Source: Hymenobacter monticola (lineage in GTDB: Bacteria; Bacteroidota; Bacteroidia; Cytophagales; Hymenobacteraceae). From it: DNA of 64,000 bases. The notes below the pieces were generated by a model. It was not told the origin of the DNA, made no database searches, and saw nothing but the letters and a program-made list of their open reading frames with translations. Shown here piece after piece: positions 44,562 to 53,667 of the stretch. The translations under genes and the position numbers were made by a program. How positions within the stretch are numbered: position 1 is the first letter of the stretch; each line of letters begins with the position of its first letter. The stretch lies in NCBI RefSeq assembly GCF_022811645.1, contig NZ_CP094534.1, positions 2,914,001 through 2,978,000 on the forward strand, given 5' to 3'.

Positions 44562-44687
44562 AGTGTTGTCTGAACCACGGATTCGCTCGGATTTTTCGGA
44601 TTCCACGGATTTCGTGGACGATTGATTCAGCCGGAAAACCAGCCTGCTTCTTAAGGCAGGTAGGGGCGTGGTGCTTAAAGTGAACCG

Positions 44688-44695
44688 CAAAAGTA
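44688..44695 (-). promoter_or_regulatory. -7 promoter box of lysS
   Basis: The minus-strand TACTTTTG matches TAnnTTTG, 126 nt before the ATG at 44561. The leader would include the inverted repeat left arm. Confidence 0.4.
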
Positions 44696-44705
44696 CGGCA
44701 CGAAA

Positions 44706-44733
44706 AAAGCCGCTCCGAAACCGGAGCGGCTTT
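44706..44733 (-). terminator. Terminator after the 362-residue hypothetical gene
   Basis: Stem AAAGCCGCTCC pairs with GGAGCGGCTTT around a short loop, nested inside the larger inverted repeat. Confidence 0.7.
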
Positions 44734-44781
44734 CCATTCACAAAATCCGTGGAATCCGAAAAATCCGAGCGAATCCGTGGC

Positions 44782-45870
44782 TTAGGCGGCCATGCGGAAC
44801 TGCGCGGCTTCGGCGGCAATGGCCGGGGCCGTGGGCGGCGTGGGCGCCAGCACCGGCTCGACGCGGGTGCGCAACCGCTCCTGCACAAAGCCCGACTGCA
44901 AGTGCGCCGGCAGCTCGTCTACCAACTGGCGGTAGCGCTCCAGGCCCAGGGCCTTGGCCACGTAGGTCTCGTGCACACCGTTGAGGTAGCTCACGATATT
45001 GAGCAGCGAAGCGTGGAACAGGCTGAAATCGATGTCAGCCTCCACGTAGCGCTCAATCTCACGGGTGCTCTCCGAAATGCGCAGGCGGCCCAACAAATCG
45101 AAGATGGTGGTGTAGCCCAAGCGCCAGGTAATCTGCTGCCAGTGCGCAGCCGTCCACTTGTCGAGCGGGCGGCCCGTTTTCTGGCTGCGAATGGCCGTGT
45201 TGGGGTTGGCCTGCACCTGCGCGCGGGTCCACTGAGCCTTCATCTTGCGCGTGGTGCGCAGGAACTGGCCAATCTGAGCTTGCGCGTCAATCTCCTTGCT
45301 GGCAATGTGCAGCCCGGCCTTATAGCCGGCCAGCGGCAGGCGGTGAATGCTGAAGTCGCCGTAAGCCCCGGCGGCGTAAAACGATACCGGGCGCGGGTAG
45401 GCATTCTTCACCACTAAGCGGCCCACTTCGCGGCGAGTGAGCTGGCTGTTGGTCGAGCGCACGCCCGTGGTGTACAGGAAAGCCTGCAGGCCCGATTGAA
45501 TGGCGTGGTAAGCCTGCGGGAACGTCCAGTGCAGGGCGTTGCGCAGGAAGTTCTCATCGCCCAGCTCGGCCGTGGCGCGCAGGGCGTACTCCGTGCTCCA
45601 ACTGGTGTGCAACAGCTTGGTGAGCGTGGCTACGTCGGCGTCGTTCAACTCAGCCGTGTGGCCGCGAAAGAACGGCAGGTTCTGCAGACCGCCGAGCACG
45701 TCGTCGTTTTCCTGAATGTGATAGTTAATGGCAAAGAAGTAGTTGAGGAAAACCTGCGCTGGAATGGATTTACGCCAGTTTTCATCAGCCAATTTCTGCT
45801 GCAGCTCATCGGCAGGAGCCTCTACCTGCGGATTGAGCGGAATGATGCGGGTTTCCTCTTTAGTTGTCAT
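44782..45870 (-). CDS. Hypothetical protein (362 aa)
   Basis: I do not recognise this protein. It is predicted soluble, without a signal peptide. Notable stretches are a helical HALx[18 protein letters not shown] region near 115-140 reminiscent of HEPN-like helices (weak), [20 protein letters not shown], and a region of long helices with [20 protein letters not shown]. The last 30 residues are Pro/Ala-rich. The upstream region is AT-rich. A HEPN relation is only speculation. Confidence 0.6.
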   Translation of the reverse strand: MTTKEETRIIPLNPQVEAPADELQQKLADENWRKSIPAQVFLNYFFAINYHIQENDDVLGGLQNLPFFRGHTAELNDADVATLTKLLHTSWSTEYALRATAELGDENFLRNALHWTFPQAYHAIQSGLQAFLYTTGVRSTNSQLTRREVGRLVVKNAYPRPVSFYAAGAYGDFSIHRLPLAGYKAGLHIASKEIDAQAQIGQFLRTTRKMKAQWTRAQVQANPNTAIRSQKTGRPLDKWTAAHWQQITWRLGYTTIFDLLGRLRISESTREIERYVEADIDFSLFHASLLNIVSYLNGVHETYVAKALGLERYRQLVDELPAHLQSGFVQERLRTRVEPVLAPTPPTAPAIAAEAAQFRMAA

Positions 45871-46046
45871 GCTAAGTAAACAGGGAGAAGGGTGCTAAAA
45901 GTTGCACGTTTGCTAATTTTGTTGTCAATTTATATGAAGCTTATTATCTTTGATAATCAATTAATTAACTTGAAATGATAAAATAATGTCGAAAGATTTA
46001 AAATGGGCTGTTTACTAGTGAGGTTGACATTCAAAAACGTGCCAAA

Positions 46047-46080
46047 AAAAGCCCCTGCGCCAAGAGGCACAGGGGCTTTT
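46047..46080 (-). terminator. Terminator after the tail-specific protease gene
   Basis: Stem AAAAGCCCCTGCGCC pairs with GGCACAGGGGCTTTT with one mismatch. On the minus strand it lies about 55 bp beyond the stop of the protease gene. Confidence 0.8.
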
Positions 46081-46133
46081 GCTAAACCAAGTACTGTAGT
46101 CGGCGAGTAGGCTGGCAGCCTTGGTTCGCAGGG

Positions 46134-48305
46134 CTACTTGCTTTTGATTTCGTCTTGAATAACGGCCACGGCCTCGCCAATGGTGATGTCTTTCTTGAGG
46201 CCCTTGGTGAAGCGGGCAGCGCGGTTGATGCGCACAGTATCGCCGCCCAGCGCCCGCACATCGGCCGAGAGGGGCGAGAAGGCCAGCGCCGTGGTGGTTT
46301 TCTGCGCCGCTTCGTAACGGTCCGAAATGGCTTTCGACTCCCGCTGCTCGGCCTGGTAGGCACTGAGCTTCAGCGAAACGGTGGTTTCGTCCTTGCGCTT
46401 GCGCATGCTCTTCACCATCTCATCCATCACCTTGAAGCTGGGGTTGGTGGCCACGCGGGCCTTGCTGGCGGCGCGCAGCTTATCCAGGTTGGGGGCATCG
46501 CCCCAAGTCTTGTAGCGGGCTGGCTGAATCTCATCCCACTTCAATGGGTAGTCCGATTCCTTTTCGCCCTGGTCAAGATACGAATACAGGTCGGGTACCA
46601 CGATATCCGACAGCACCCCCTTGAATTGGGTCGAGCCCCCGTTCACGCGATAGAACTTTTGGGTCGTCAGCTTCAGCGAGCCAATGGGCTTCACGCTGCT
46701 CAACTCGGCGGGCAGCGCCTCGTCCAGGTCGAAAATGCGCTGCACCGTGCCTTTGCCGTAGGTGCTGGTCGAGCCCATGATGACACCGCGGTGGTAGTCC
46801 TGCACCGCCGCTGCCAGAATCTCCGACGCCGAGGCGCTGTACTTGTTCACCAGCACCACCAGCGGGCCGCTGTACTGCACGCGTGGGTCGTTGTCGGTCA
46901 TCACCTGCGTGCGGCCCTGGCCGTCGCGCACCTGCACCATCGGGCCGCTCTCCATGAAGAGGCCGGCCATCGACACAGCATCGCCAAGCGAACCGCCGCC
47001 GTTGAAGCGCAAGTCCATAATCACGCCTTTCACGCCTTCGGCGTTGAGTTTGGCGAGCTCCTTGCGCACGTCATCGGCCGAGTTGCGGCCGCCGGTGTCG
47101 CTGAAATCGGCATAGAAGCCCGGCAGGTGCAGGTAGCCGATTTTCTGCCCTTTGTCGGTAATGACCGACGACTGCGCGTACTTGTCGTCAATTACCACCA
47201 CATCGCGGATGATGGACACAATTTTGGTGCTGCCATCGGGCTTTTTCACCGTGAGGCGCACCTCCGAGCCTTTCTTGCCCTTAATCAGCGTCACGGCTTT
47301 GGCCGTGTGCCAGCCCTCAATGCTCACGGGCTCGGCGGCACCCTGGGCCACGCGCAGCAGCGCGTCACCTTTTTTCAATTCGCCCTGCCGGGCCGCTGCC
47401 GAGCCGGGAATAATCTCCTCGATGTAAATCAGGTTGTCTTTCTCGCGTAGCGTGGCCCCGATGCCTTCGAAGCGCCCGGTCATTTCGTAGTCGAAATCTT
47501 CCTTGGCCTTGGGAGCAAAATACTCGGTGTGCGGGTCGTAGGTGTTGGCAATGGTGTTGGCATACTCGGCCAGGCGCTCGCTAGCGTCGGTGTCGTTGAT
47601 TTCCTCGAACTGCTCGTCGTAGTATTTCAACACGCGCTTGCGGGCCTCGGCTTCCATCTGAGCCGGAGTCCGCGGGGGCTCGGCCTCGGTGGGAGCGGCG
47701 GAATTGGCCGCGTTGGGCGCCGCAGTAGCACCAGTGGGCTTGGCTTGCTTGGCCTTCTCCTGGGCTTCCATCATTTCCGAAACACGCGTTAGGGTTTCGT
47801 ATTTCAGCAGCTTGCGCCACAGCTCACGCTGGGCCGCTTTGTCGGCCGGAAAGGGGGCTTTTTCGAAGTCCGACTGGAAGGTTTCTTCTCCATTGAAATC
47901 GAAAGGCTTGGCCAGAATCTCGCGGTACAGGCCCTGCATTTCCTTGGTACGCTCGGCCATGAGCTTGGTGCTCAAATCCAGAAATTCGTGGCTGCCACGC
48001 TTCACCTGGTCGTCAATTTGCGACTGGTAGCGGCGCAGCTGCTCCACGTCCGACGCCAGCAGGAACTGCTTGCGATAGTCGAGGTGCTTCAGGTACAAAT
48101 CAAAAACGCGCTTTGAGAAAGCGTCGTCGATGCGTTCGGGCTGGTAATGCTGGGAAGTGAGGCCGCTCATCATGAGCCCAATGATGACTTGGTCCTTGCT
48201 CGGCACCGCCGAGTCGGCCCGGCGGAACAGCCGGTAGGAGGCCAGAACAAACACGGCCGTCACCAAAAAGGCATACAGGCCGACCTTCAAGCGGGAGGGA
48301 GACAT
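46134..48305 (-). CDS. Tail-specific protease (Prc/CtpA family, S41)
   Basis: The 723-residue protein has an N-terminal signal anchor (LYAFLVTAVFVLASYRLF), a PDZ domain (ATLREKDNLIYIEEIIPGSA) and the S41 catalytic core: Ser in SASASEILAAAVQDY and Lys in TYGKGTVQRIF. This is the Ser-Lys dyad of carboxy-terminal processing peptidases. It is of Prc length (E. coli 682) with an extra N-terminal coiled-coil-like region and an Ala/Pro linker near residue 190-205. It processes periplasmic proteins and is likely membrane-anchored. The ATG at 48305 is used; the TTG at 48311 is rejected. Confidence 0.95.
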   Translation of the reverse strand: MSPSRLKVGLYAFLVTAVFVLASYRLFRRADSAVPSKDQVIIGLMMSGLTSQHYQPERIDDAFSKRVFDLYLKHLDYRKQFLLASDVEQLRRYQSQIDDQVKRGSHEFLDLSTKLMAERTKEMQGLYREILAKPFDFNGEETFQSDFEKAPFPADKAAQRELWRKLLKYETLTRVSEMMEAQEKAKQAKPTGATAAPNAANSAAPTEAEPPRTPAQMEAEARKRVLKYYDEQFEEINDTDASERLAEYANTIANTYDPHTEYFAPKAKEDFDYEMTGRFEGIGATLREKDNLIYIEEIIPGSAAARQGELKKGDALLRVAQGAAEPVSIEGWHTAKAVTLIKGKKGSEVRLTVKKPDGSTKIVSIIRDVVVIDDKYAQSSVITDKGQKIGYLHLPGFYADFSDTGGRNSADDVRKELAKLNAEGVKGVIMDLRFNGGGSLGDAVSMAGLFMESGPMVQVRDGQGRTQVMTDNDPRVQYSGPLVVLVNKYSASASEILAAAVQDYHRGVIMGSTSTYGKGTVQRIFDLDEALPAELSSVKPIGSLKLTTQKFYRVNGGSTQFKGVLSDIVVPDLYSYLDQGEKESDYPLKWDEIQPARYKTWGDAPNLDKLRAASKARVATNPSFKVMDEMVKSMRKRKDETTVSLKLSAYQAEQRESKAISDRYEAAQKTTTALAFSPLSADVRALGGDTVRINRAARFTKGLKKDITIGEAVAVIQDEIKSK

Positions 48306-48331
48306 GGGCAAAAACTAAAACGGATGAAATT

Positions 48332-48339
48332 CAAATATA
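48332..48339 (-). promoter_or_regulatory. -7 promoter box of the tail-specific protease gene
   Basis: The minus-strand TATATTTG matches TAnnTTTG and ends 26 nt before the start at 48305. A CAA (-33 complement) lies at about 14 nt further, slightly closer than the consensus. Confidence 0.5.
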
Positions 48340-48472
48340 AGGCCGCTGCCATGCAACGCCAGGCCATTTTGCCTACGTCGAAAACGCCCCGGCGGGTGCA
48401 TTAAGTGCCCGCTGCTGAAACGGGCTGACCATTACCTCCTAAGAACTACCCCAGCCAACCGAAGGTTGCAAC

Positions 48473-48506
48473 AAAAAAGCCTTTCCCGGACGGGAAAGGC
48501 TTTTTT
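48473..48506 (-). terminator. Terminator after the general stress protein gene
   Basis: Stem AAAAAAGCCTTTCCCG pairs with CGGGAAAGGCTTTTTT perfectly around a 2-nt-flanked loop. On the minus strand it is located downstream of the gene ending at 48538. Confidence 0.85.
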
Positions 48507-48537
48507 CAGGATAGACAGGTCGGAACCTGCGACGGAC

Positions 48538-49392
48538 TTAGTACTTGTAAATCTTGTCGCCGTTGTGACGACGGAACTCCTCTTCGAAGTACTGGGCATC
48601 TTCGGCGTTGCGGGGTTTCACGCCCATCACAATGCCGCCATTTTTCACGCCTTGCTCGTACTCGGCAGCGTGCTCCTCGGGGATGCCCGAGCCCACCAGG
48701 GCGCCTACCAGGCCACCCGTGAGGCCACCGGCACCGGCACCGGCCAGCGCAGCGGCCAGCGGGCCGGCAATGATGAGGCCCAGACCGGGCAGGGCTACCG
48801 AAGTACCGATGGCGGCAATGGCGCCAATAATGGCACCGGCCGTGCCACCGATGGCCGAGCCTACGCCGGCACCTTCCATGGCTTTGTCGCCAAGTTCGGT
48901 ATGGGCGGTGTCATCGCCGAAATGCGTTTTGCGGGTTTCGTCCGACATCAGCACGTTCACGTCGTCTTTGCCATAGCCGCGCGACGAGAGCGACTGGTAA
49001 GCCTTCTCAGCGCTGGTACGGTCGCGGAACATGCCAGTCAGGTTTGAACCGCGGCTCGAATCATAGGGCTGACCAGTTACGGCGTGAGCGGCGTGGTCAG
49101 CAGTGTTCTGCACGCCATCGATGGCGCGGCCCACTACTGCGCCGGCAGTGCCAGCGGCGGCAGCGCCTTTGGCGGTAGCGCTGAAGTCGTCGCCATCAAC
49201 CGAGTTGGTGGTGTTGCCCAGCGATGCGCCGGAGGTCGACGAAGTACCCGTGCCGGAGGTAGAGCCGGTGCCAGCGTTGTAACTGGTGCCTTCGTTGATC
49301 ATGCCGGTGCTGTTGCCCGTGTTCTGGGTGCCGTAGTTAGAGCCTGCGCCAGTGCCGGTATTTTGCGGGTTGTTCGAATCGTTGGTGTTCAT
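48538..49392 (-). CDS. General stress protein with glycine zipper
   Basis: The 284-residue protein starts with a disordered Asn/Gly/Ser/Thr-rich region (residues 1-70). A YflT-like part follows (MFRDRTSAEKAYQSLSSRGY), then a glycine zipper (AIGGTAGAIIGAIAAIG and GAGAGGLTGGLVGALVG) that can insert into membranes, and the EEHAAEYEQGVKNGGIVMGV segment common to general stress 17M-like proteins. It has no signal peptide. The function is stress-related by homology only. Confidence 0.78.
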   Translation of the reverse strand: MNTNDSNNPQNTGTGAGSNYGTQNTGNSTGMINEGTSYNAGTGSTSGTGTSSTSGASLGNTTNSVDGDDFSATAKGAAAAGTAGAVVGRAIDGVQNTADHAAHAVTGQPYDSSRGSNLTGMFRDRTSAEKAYQSLSSRGYGKDDVNVLMSDETRKTHFGDDTAHTELGDKAMEGAGVGSAIGGTAGAIIGAIAAIGTSVALPGLGLIIAGPLAAALAGAGAGGLTGGLVGALVGSGIPEEHAAEYEQGVKNGGIVMGVKPRNAEDAQYFEEEFRRHNGDKIYKY

Positions 49393-49543
49393 GCTAGGGA
49401 GGGAATGAAAATGTGGAAAGAATAACCAACCTCCTGGCTGGTTGAGGCTCTTAACGGGGCCACCGCAGTAGAGGTTACATCCTACTTACTTTCCAACTAT
49501 TTCTTGTTCCTATCCCGGCTGCGCACTTGAGCTGGCCGCTGCT

Positions 49544-49930
49544 CTACTGCGAGTCGCCGTTGGAAGCGAACTGTTGAAAGTTGGCTTCGTCGCGCCAGAA
49601 AGCGCGGCAGTCGCGAATAAGGCCCTTCAGAAACTCCTCGTCCTGCTTGAGGCTACGCCATTCGCCCATGCCCATTTTTTCGCAGAGCTTGTAGAAGTTA
49701 TCGCCCTGGCCTTTCGAGCCCTGCACTTTCACCAGGCAGCTGAGCGGCGGACGGCCTGCTTCGTGTTCGATAGTAGATATTTCGGCCAGCATTTCATTGA
49801 GCCGGGATTTCTCATGCGAGATGTCCAGGTTCAGCCCTAATTCGGCTTCCTGCACAAGCGTGAGGTAGCTCACAGTTCCGGTTTGCAGCCGGGCATAACG
49901 AATCAAATACGTGCGAATGCGACCAATCAT
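49544..49930 (-). CDS. Hypothetical protein (128 aa)
   Basis: I do not recognise this protein. It is a soluble helical protein with MIGRIRTYLIRYARLQTG at the N-terminus and GMGEWRSLKQDEEFLKGLI near the C-terminus. A wide AT-rich region precedes it. Nothing about the neighbours (a stress protein and proline dehydrogenase) explains a role. Confidence 0.6.
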   Translation of the reverse strand: MIGRIRTYLIRYARLQTGTVSYLTLVQEAELGLNLDISHEKSRLNEMLAEISTIEHEAGRPPLSCLVKVQGSKGQGDNFYKLCEKMGMGEWRSLKQDEEFLKGLIRDCRAFWRDEANFQQFASNGDSQ

Positions 49931-50075
49931 GATGGGACTTGAGGTGAAAAAACGATTTTTAGGGGGAGAAAATTAGCGACTTTCGGCTACACCGCACCGA
50001 TAAGCAACGCGGTGATGTTCGCTACTTTTCCAGGCCCTCAAATCATACCTCGTGCCACTTTGGTGAAAAACAGGA

Positions 50076-50103
50076 ATTGTTCAATATTTTTAGATATTCA
50101 ACA
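50076..50103 (-). terminator. AT-rich stem-loop downstream of proline dehydrogenase
   Basis: Arms TTGTTCAATAT and ATATTCAACAA are complementary with one mismatch around TTTTAG. It lies about 75 bp beyond the proline dehydrogenase stop. The role is uncertain because no G/C clamp is present. Confidence 0.35.
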
Positions 50104-50175
50104 ATCAGAATTTCAATAAGTTGATTGGCTGAAAAAATATGATGCCCACGAATATGCTACAGAGATTCTTCGGGG

Positions 50176-51375
50176 TTATCTGTTCTGGCGGCGGCGAATT
50201 TCTTTTTGAATAAGTAAAAATTCGCGGCTGCTCTGGCCGGCAATGGCGGTGTTCTCGTCGGCGCGGCGCAGCAGATAGGGCATCACGGCGGCCACCGGGC
50301 CGTAGGGCAGGTATTTGGCCGTGTTGTAGCCGGCGTGGGCGAGATTGTAGGTGAGGTTGTCGCTCATGCCGTAGAGCTGGGCAAACCAGATGCGCGGGTC
50401 GCCGGGGGCCAGGCCGGCCTGTTGCATGAGCTGGGTGAGCAGCAGCGAGCTGGCTTCGTTGTGGGTGCCGGCGCAAATGCTGATGCGGTCGACATGCTGC
50501 ACGCAATAGCTTAGAGCCTCGTCGTAGAGCGCGTCGGTAGCGTTTTTGGTGGGGTTGATGGGGTTCTGGTGGCCGCGCTGCTTGGCCACGCGGGCTTCTT
50601 TCTCCATGTAGGCCCCGCGCACCAGCTTGGCGCCGATGTAGTAGCCAGCTTCGGCCGCGGCGTCGTGGGCCGCTTTCAGGGCGTCGAGGCGGTCGTGGCG
50701 GTAGAGCTGGTAGGTGTTCCAGACAATGGCCTTCTCACGGTTGTACTTGGCCATCATGTCGTAGGCCAGCAGGTCGATGGTGTGTTGGAACCAGCTTTCC
50801 TCGGCGTCGATGAAGAGGCGGATGCCGTGCTGGTGGGCGCGGGCGCAAATGGCCTCTACGCGGGCCACGGCGCGGGTGTGGGCGGCCTCCTCCTGAGCGG
50901 TGAGGAGCTGGCCGGCCTGAATTTTCTCCAAGATGGCCACGTCGGCCACGCCGGTTACTTTAAAGACGGAGAAGGGGATGTGCTGGGAGCGGTGCGCCTC
51001 GTCGATGGTGGCCAGGATTTCGTCGCGGGTGTGGTCGTAGCTGGCGTCGCTGCCTTCGCCTTCCACCGAGTAGTCGAGGATGGTGCCGATGTTGTACTTG
51101 CCCAGCTCGGCCGTGACGGGGCGGCACTCGGCAATGGTTTCGCCGCCGCAGAACTGCTCAAATATGCTGTGCTTGATAAGAAACTTGGTGCCGGGCAGGC
51201 CCCACTTGAGGGCCGCTTTCATCAGGCCGCTGCCGGTTTTCACAAGGCTGCCGTTGTTCATGGCCGCAAACAGGGCGTAGACCTTGCGCAGCTGGGCATC
51301 GGATTTGGAGGCGAAGGCCACGCGGGTGTCTTCGAAGGAAATGGGCGGGGCTTGGGTGGGAGCGTCGGGCGACAT
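50176..51375 (-). CDS. Proline dehydrogenase
   Basis: The 399-residue flavoenzyme oxidises proline to pyrroline-5-carboxylate. Motifs are RLFIDAEESWFQ near the middle, KLVRGAYMEKEARVA, CAGTHNEAS and AQLYGMSDNLTYNL. It is the single-domain form (no aldehyde dehydrogenase fusion). The start at 51375 is chosen; the frame from 51522 would read through the promoter region of the divergent aro gene. It shares a 146-bp divergent promoter region with the DAHP synthase gene. Confidence 0.94.
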   Translation of the reverse strand: MSPDAPTQAPPISFEDTRVAFASKSDAQLRKVYALFAAMNNGSLVKTGSGLMKAALKWGLPGTKFLIKHSIFEQFCGGETIAECRPVTAELGKYNIGTILDYSVEGEGSDASYDHTRDEILATIDEAHRSQHIPFSVFKVTGVADVAILEKIQAGQLLTAQEEAAHTRAVARVEAICARAHQHGIRLFIDAEESWFQHTIDLLAYDMMAKYNREKAIVWNTYQLYRHDRLDALKAAHDAAAEAGYYIGAKLVRGAYMEKEARVAKQRGHQNPINPTKNATDALYDEALSYCVQHVDRISICAGTHNEASSLLLTQLMQQAGLAPGDPRIWFAQLYGMSDNLTYNLAHAGYNTAKYLPYGPVAAVMPYLLRRADENTAIAGQSSREFLLIQKEIRRRQNR

Positions 51376-51461
51376 GGGCAGGGGATGAGGGCGTGGAAAT
51401 GGGGAGGAAAAGGAACGGTCGGGCGAAGGTAACCGGTAAACAACGTTCCCTTGAAACGAGT

Positions 51462-51469
51462 TACGTTTG
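51462..51469 (+). promoter_or_regulatory. -7 promoter box of the DAHP synthase gene
   Basis: TACGTTTG matches TAnnTTTG and ends 52 nt before the ATG at 51522. Confidence 0.45.
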
Positions 51470-51521
51470 CCGGGCTTTTCGGCTGCTGGTCGAAAAATCC
51501 GCTTCCTTTTTTTCCTTGCCA

Positions 51522-52649
51522 ATGCCCGCCGCCGCTAATACGTTCTTCACCCGCTTGTTGGCTCAGAAAGGCCAGCCCATCCTCATCGCCGGCCCCTGCT
51601 CGGCCGAAACCGAAGAACAGGTGATGGCCACCGCCCGCGGCCTGCAGGCGCTGGGCAAAATCGATTTGTTCCGGGCCGGCATCTGGAAGCCGCGCACCCG
51701 GCCGGGTTCCTTCGAGGGCATGGGCGGGGTGGCGCTGCCCTGGCTGCAGCGCGTGAAGGCCGAAACCGGCATTCCGACCGCCATTGAAGTGGCCACGCCG
51801 CGCCACGTAGAAGAAGCCCTGGCCCACGGCATCGACGTGCTCTGGATTGGGGCGCGCACCACCGTGAACCCCTTTGCCGTGCAGGAGCTGGCCGACGCCC
51901 TGGCCGGCACCGGCGTGCCCGTGATGGTGAAAAACCCCGTGAACCCCGACGTGGCCCTGTGGGCCGGCGCCCTGGAGCGCTTGGAGCGGGCCGGCATCCG
52001 GGATTTGGCGGCCATTCACCGGGGCTTCAGCACGTTTGCACCCAGCCGCTACCGCAACGCGCCTACCTGGGTGCTGCCCATCGAGCTGAAAACGCGCTTC
52101 CCGCACATTCCCCTCATCTGCGACCCCAGCCACATCGGCGGGCGGCGCGACCTGCTGCTGCCCATCGCCCAAAAGGCCCTCGACCTTGACTACGACGGCC
52201 TCATCATCGAAACGCACCCCGACCCCGACCACGCCCTGAGCGACGCCGAGCAGCAGGTGACCCCCGAGCGCCTGGGCGAAATCCTGCACGAACTGAAATA
52301 CCGCTACCGCTCCAGCAACAACGCCGACTACCTCAACAAAGCCGAGGACCTGCGCCACAAGATGGACGTGGCCGACCGCGAGATAGTGGAAGCCCTGGCC
52401 CGCCGCATGGCCCTGGTAGAGGAGTTGGCCGAGTACAAGAAGGAAAACGACGTGAAAATCCTGCAAATCGACCGCTGGCAGGAAATTTTCAGCACTCGGC
52501 AAGAGTGGGCCCGCAAGCTCAACGTGAATGAAAAGTTTGTGGCCGAGCTCTACAAACTCATTCACATTGAAAGCATTCGCAAGCAAACCGAAGTGCTCAA
52601 CGGCCGCCCGCAGGTAGATGGCGTGCCGCACCTCGGGCCGGGGCTGTAG
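51522..52649 (+). CDS. DAHP synthase fused to chorismate mutase
   Basis: The 375-residue protein opens with the type I DAHP synthase (KDPG-aldolase-like) motifs ILIAGPCSAETEEQV near residue 21 and GVPVMVKNPVNPD, followed by HRGFS and CDPSHIGGRRD. Residues about 280-365 are a chorismate mutase of the AroQ type, with RHKMDVADREIVEALARRM, ELAEYKKEN and ESIRKQ. The fusion joins the first step of the shikimate pathway with the branch to Phe/Tyr, so it could be regulated by end products. The start at 51522 is used; upstream frame residues read non-conserved sequence. Confidence 0.95.
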   Translation: MPAAANTFFTRLLAQKGQPILIAGPCSAETEEQVMATARGLQALGKIDLFRAGIWKPRTRPGSFEGMGGVALPWLQRVKAETGIPTAIEVATPRHVEEALAHGIDVLWIGARTTVNPFAVQELADALAGTGVPVMVKNPVNPDVALWAGALERLERAGIRDLAAIHRGFSTFAPSRYRNAPTWVLPIELKTRFPHIPLICDPSHIGGRRDLLLPIAQKALDLDYDGLIIETHPDPDHALSDAEQQVTPERLGEILHELKYRYRSSNNADYLNKAEDLRHKMDVADREIVEALARRMALVEELAEYKKENDVKILQIDRWQEIFSTRQEWARKLNVNEKFVAELYKLIHIESIRKQTEVLNGRPQVDGVPHLGPGL

Positions 52650-52658
52650 CCCGAGGCG

Positions 52659-53075
52659 CTAGGGCAGCCGCAGGTAGGTGTCGACGGGGTGGTCGCAGGG
52701 CCCGCCGTAGTCGAGCACCAGCGAATCGCCGCGCAGCGTAATGATGGCCTCGCGCGGGCCCAGAGTGGCATCGACGAAGCGCAAGCCGGACGCCGGCGTG
52801 GGAATGCCGCAGGTCTTTACCGACGCGACGCTGTAGGTGCCGCTGGAAACGGGCTGGGCGTTTTTGAAAAAGGTGTAATCGGTGGCCGTGAAAGTGGCCG
52901 TTTCGTTGGGCGGCGGGCCGGGAACGCAGTAGCACTGCCGGTGCACCAAGCGCCAGTTGCCCGTCAGCCCCTCGTGATGGGGCGTGGCTTCTTCGTCATC
53001 ATCGGGGACACAACCGGCCAGACCCAAGCCGGCAACCAGCGAGAAGAGAAGCGAAAAGCGGATGAAATTGCTCAT
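52659..53075 (-). CDS. Hypothetical lipoprotein
   Basis: The 138-residue protein has a lipobox (GLGLAGC near residue 22) and contains four Cys with the string HRQCYCVPGPPPNE. It could be a lipocalin-like surface protein, because the sequence is short and beta-rich (GNWRLVHRQ). The gene is convergent with the DAHP synthase gene, 9 bp apart. Confidence 0.65.
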   Translation of the reverse strand: MSNFIRFSLLFSLVAGLGLAGCVPDDDEEATPHHEGLTGNWRLVHRQCYCVPGPPPNETATFTATDYTFFKNAQPVSSGTYSVASVKTCGIPTPASGLRFVDATLGPREAIITLRGDSLVLDYGGPCDHPVDTYLRLP

Positions 53076-53101
53076 AACCAAGCTGATAGTGTTGGGTTGT
53101 C

Positions 53102-53530
53102 TTAGCGGCGCGTGTAGTAATAGCCCCGGCCATCGGTGTAGTCTTCCACGATGACCAGTTCGTTGGGTGAGAGTCGTTCGATAAATTCTTTTTCGGAGCC
53201 ATTGCGGCGGCCATACGCCAGGAAGGTTTGGGGCCGGCGGTTGACGAAAGAGTTGGCTTTGAACAGCACGTACTTGGCCTTAGTGCTTACCGCACCATTA
53301 AGCAGAAACGTGGCTTGCTTGTCGTCATCAAACACGATTTCCTGGCGCTGGGCCGGGTCGGCTGGGTGGACCTGGCCGGTGAGGCCGCCGTCGGTTTGGG
53401 TAAGCTGCCAGCGGCCCACCAGCAGGTCGGCTTTTTGGTCTTCGGGCGAAACGGCGCCTTTGGAGCAGCCGGCCAAGCCGCTGGCGGTGAGGAGCAGAAA
53501 AAGGGCGTAGTGGTGATAAGAATGCTTCAT
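53102..53530 (-). CDS. Lipocalin-like lipoprotein
   Basis: The 142-residue lipoprotein (lipobox LAGCSKG near residue 21) has the pattern LLVGRWQLTQTDGG at the start of the mature part, as in lipocalin-like domains of Bacteroidota lipoproteins. It lies 26 bp upstream of the preceding lipoprotein in the same direction, so the two may form a small operon on the strand opposite the aro genes. Confidence 0.7.
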   Translation of the reverse strand: MKHSYHHYALFLLLTASGLAGCSKGAVSPEDQKADLLVGRWQLTQTDGGLTGQVHPADPAQRQEIVFDDDKQATFLLNGAVSTKAKYVLFKANSFVNRRPQTFLAYGRRNGSEKEFIERLSPNELVIVEDYTDGRGYYYTRR

Positions 53531-53667
53531 AGTAGGGAGGGAGTGTAGAAGCGGTGAGCCGGCAAAAAGCGCGCCATCAGTCCACTTAGCCGCATGACCG
53601 GTGCTCCGGCCAAAAGGTTGCTCTATGGCAGCGGCTGAACTGAAAAATTTATCCTGACTTTTGCCCC

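Larger units (their letters stand above)
44575..44780. repeat. 38-bp perfect inverted repeat flanking a promoter and terminator
   Basis: Arms 44575-44612 and 44743-44780 are exact complements (CCACGGATTCGCTCGGATTT...). The left arm lies 14 bp before the lysS start; the right arm ends next to the stop of the 44782 gene. Between them sit a terminator at 44706-44733 and the lysS promoter at 44688. The arms are more than 130 bp apart, so the element is long. Confidence 0.92.

Noticed and set aside
44562..44888. N-terminal extension of LysS
   Set aside because: It reads through the inverted repeat and terminator region (SEKSERIRG); lysyl-tRNA synthetases start near MQHLSEQE.
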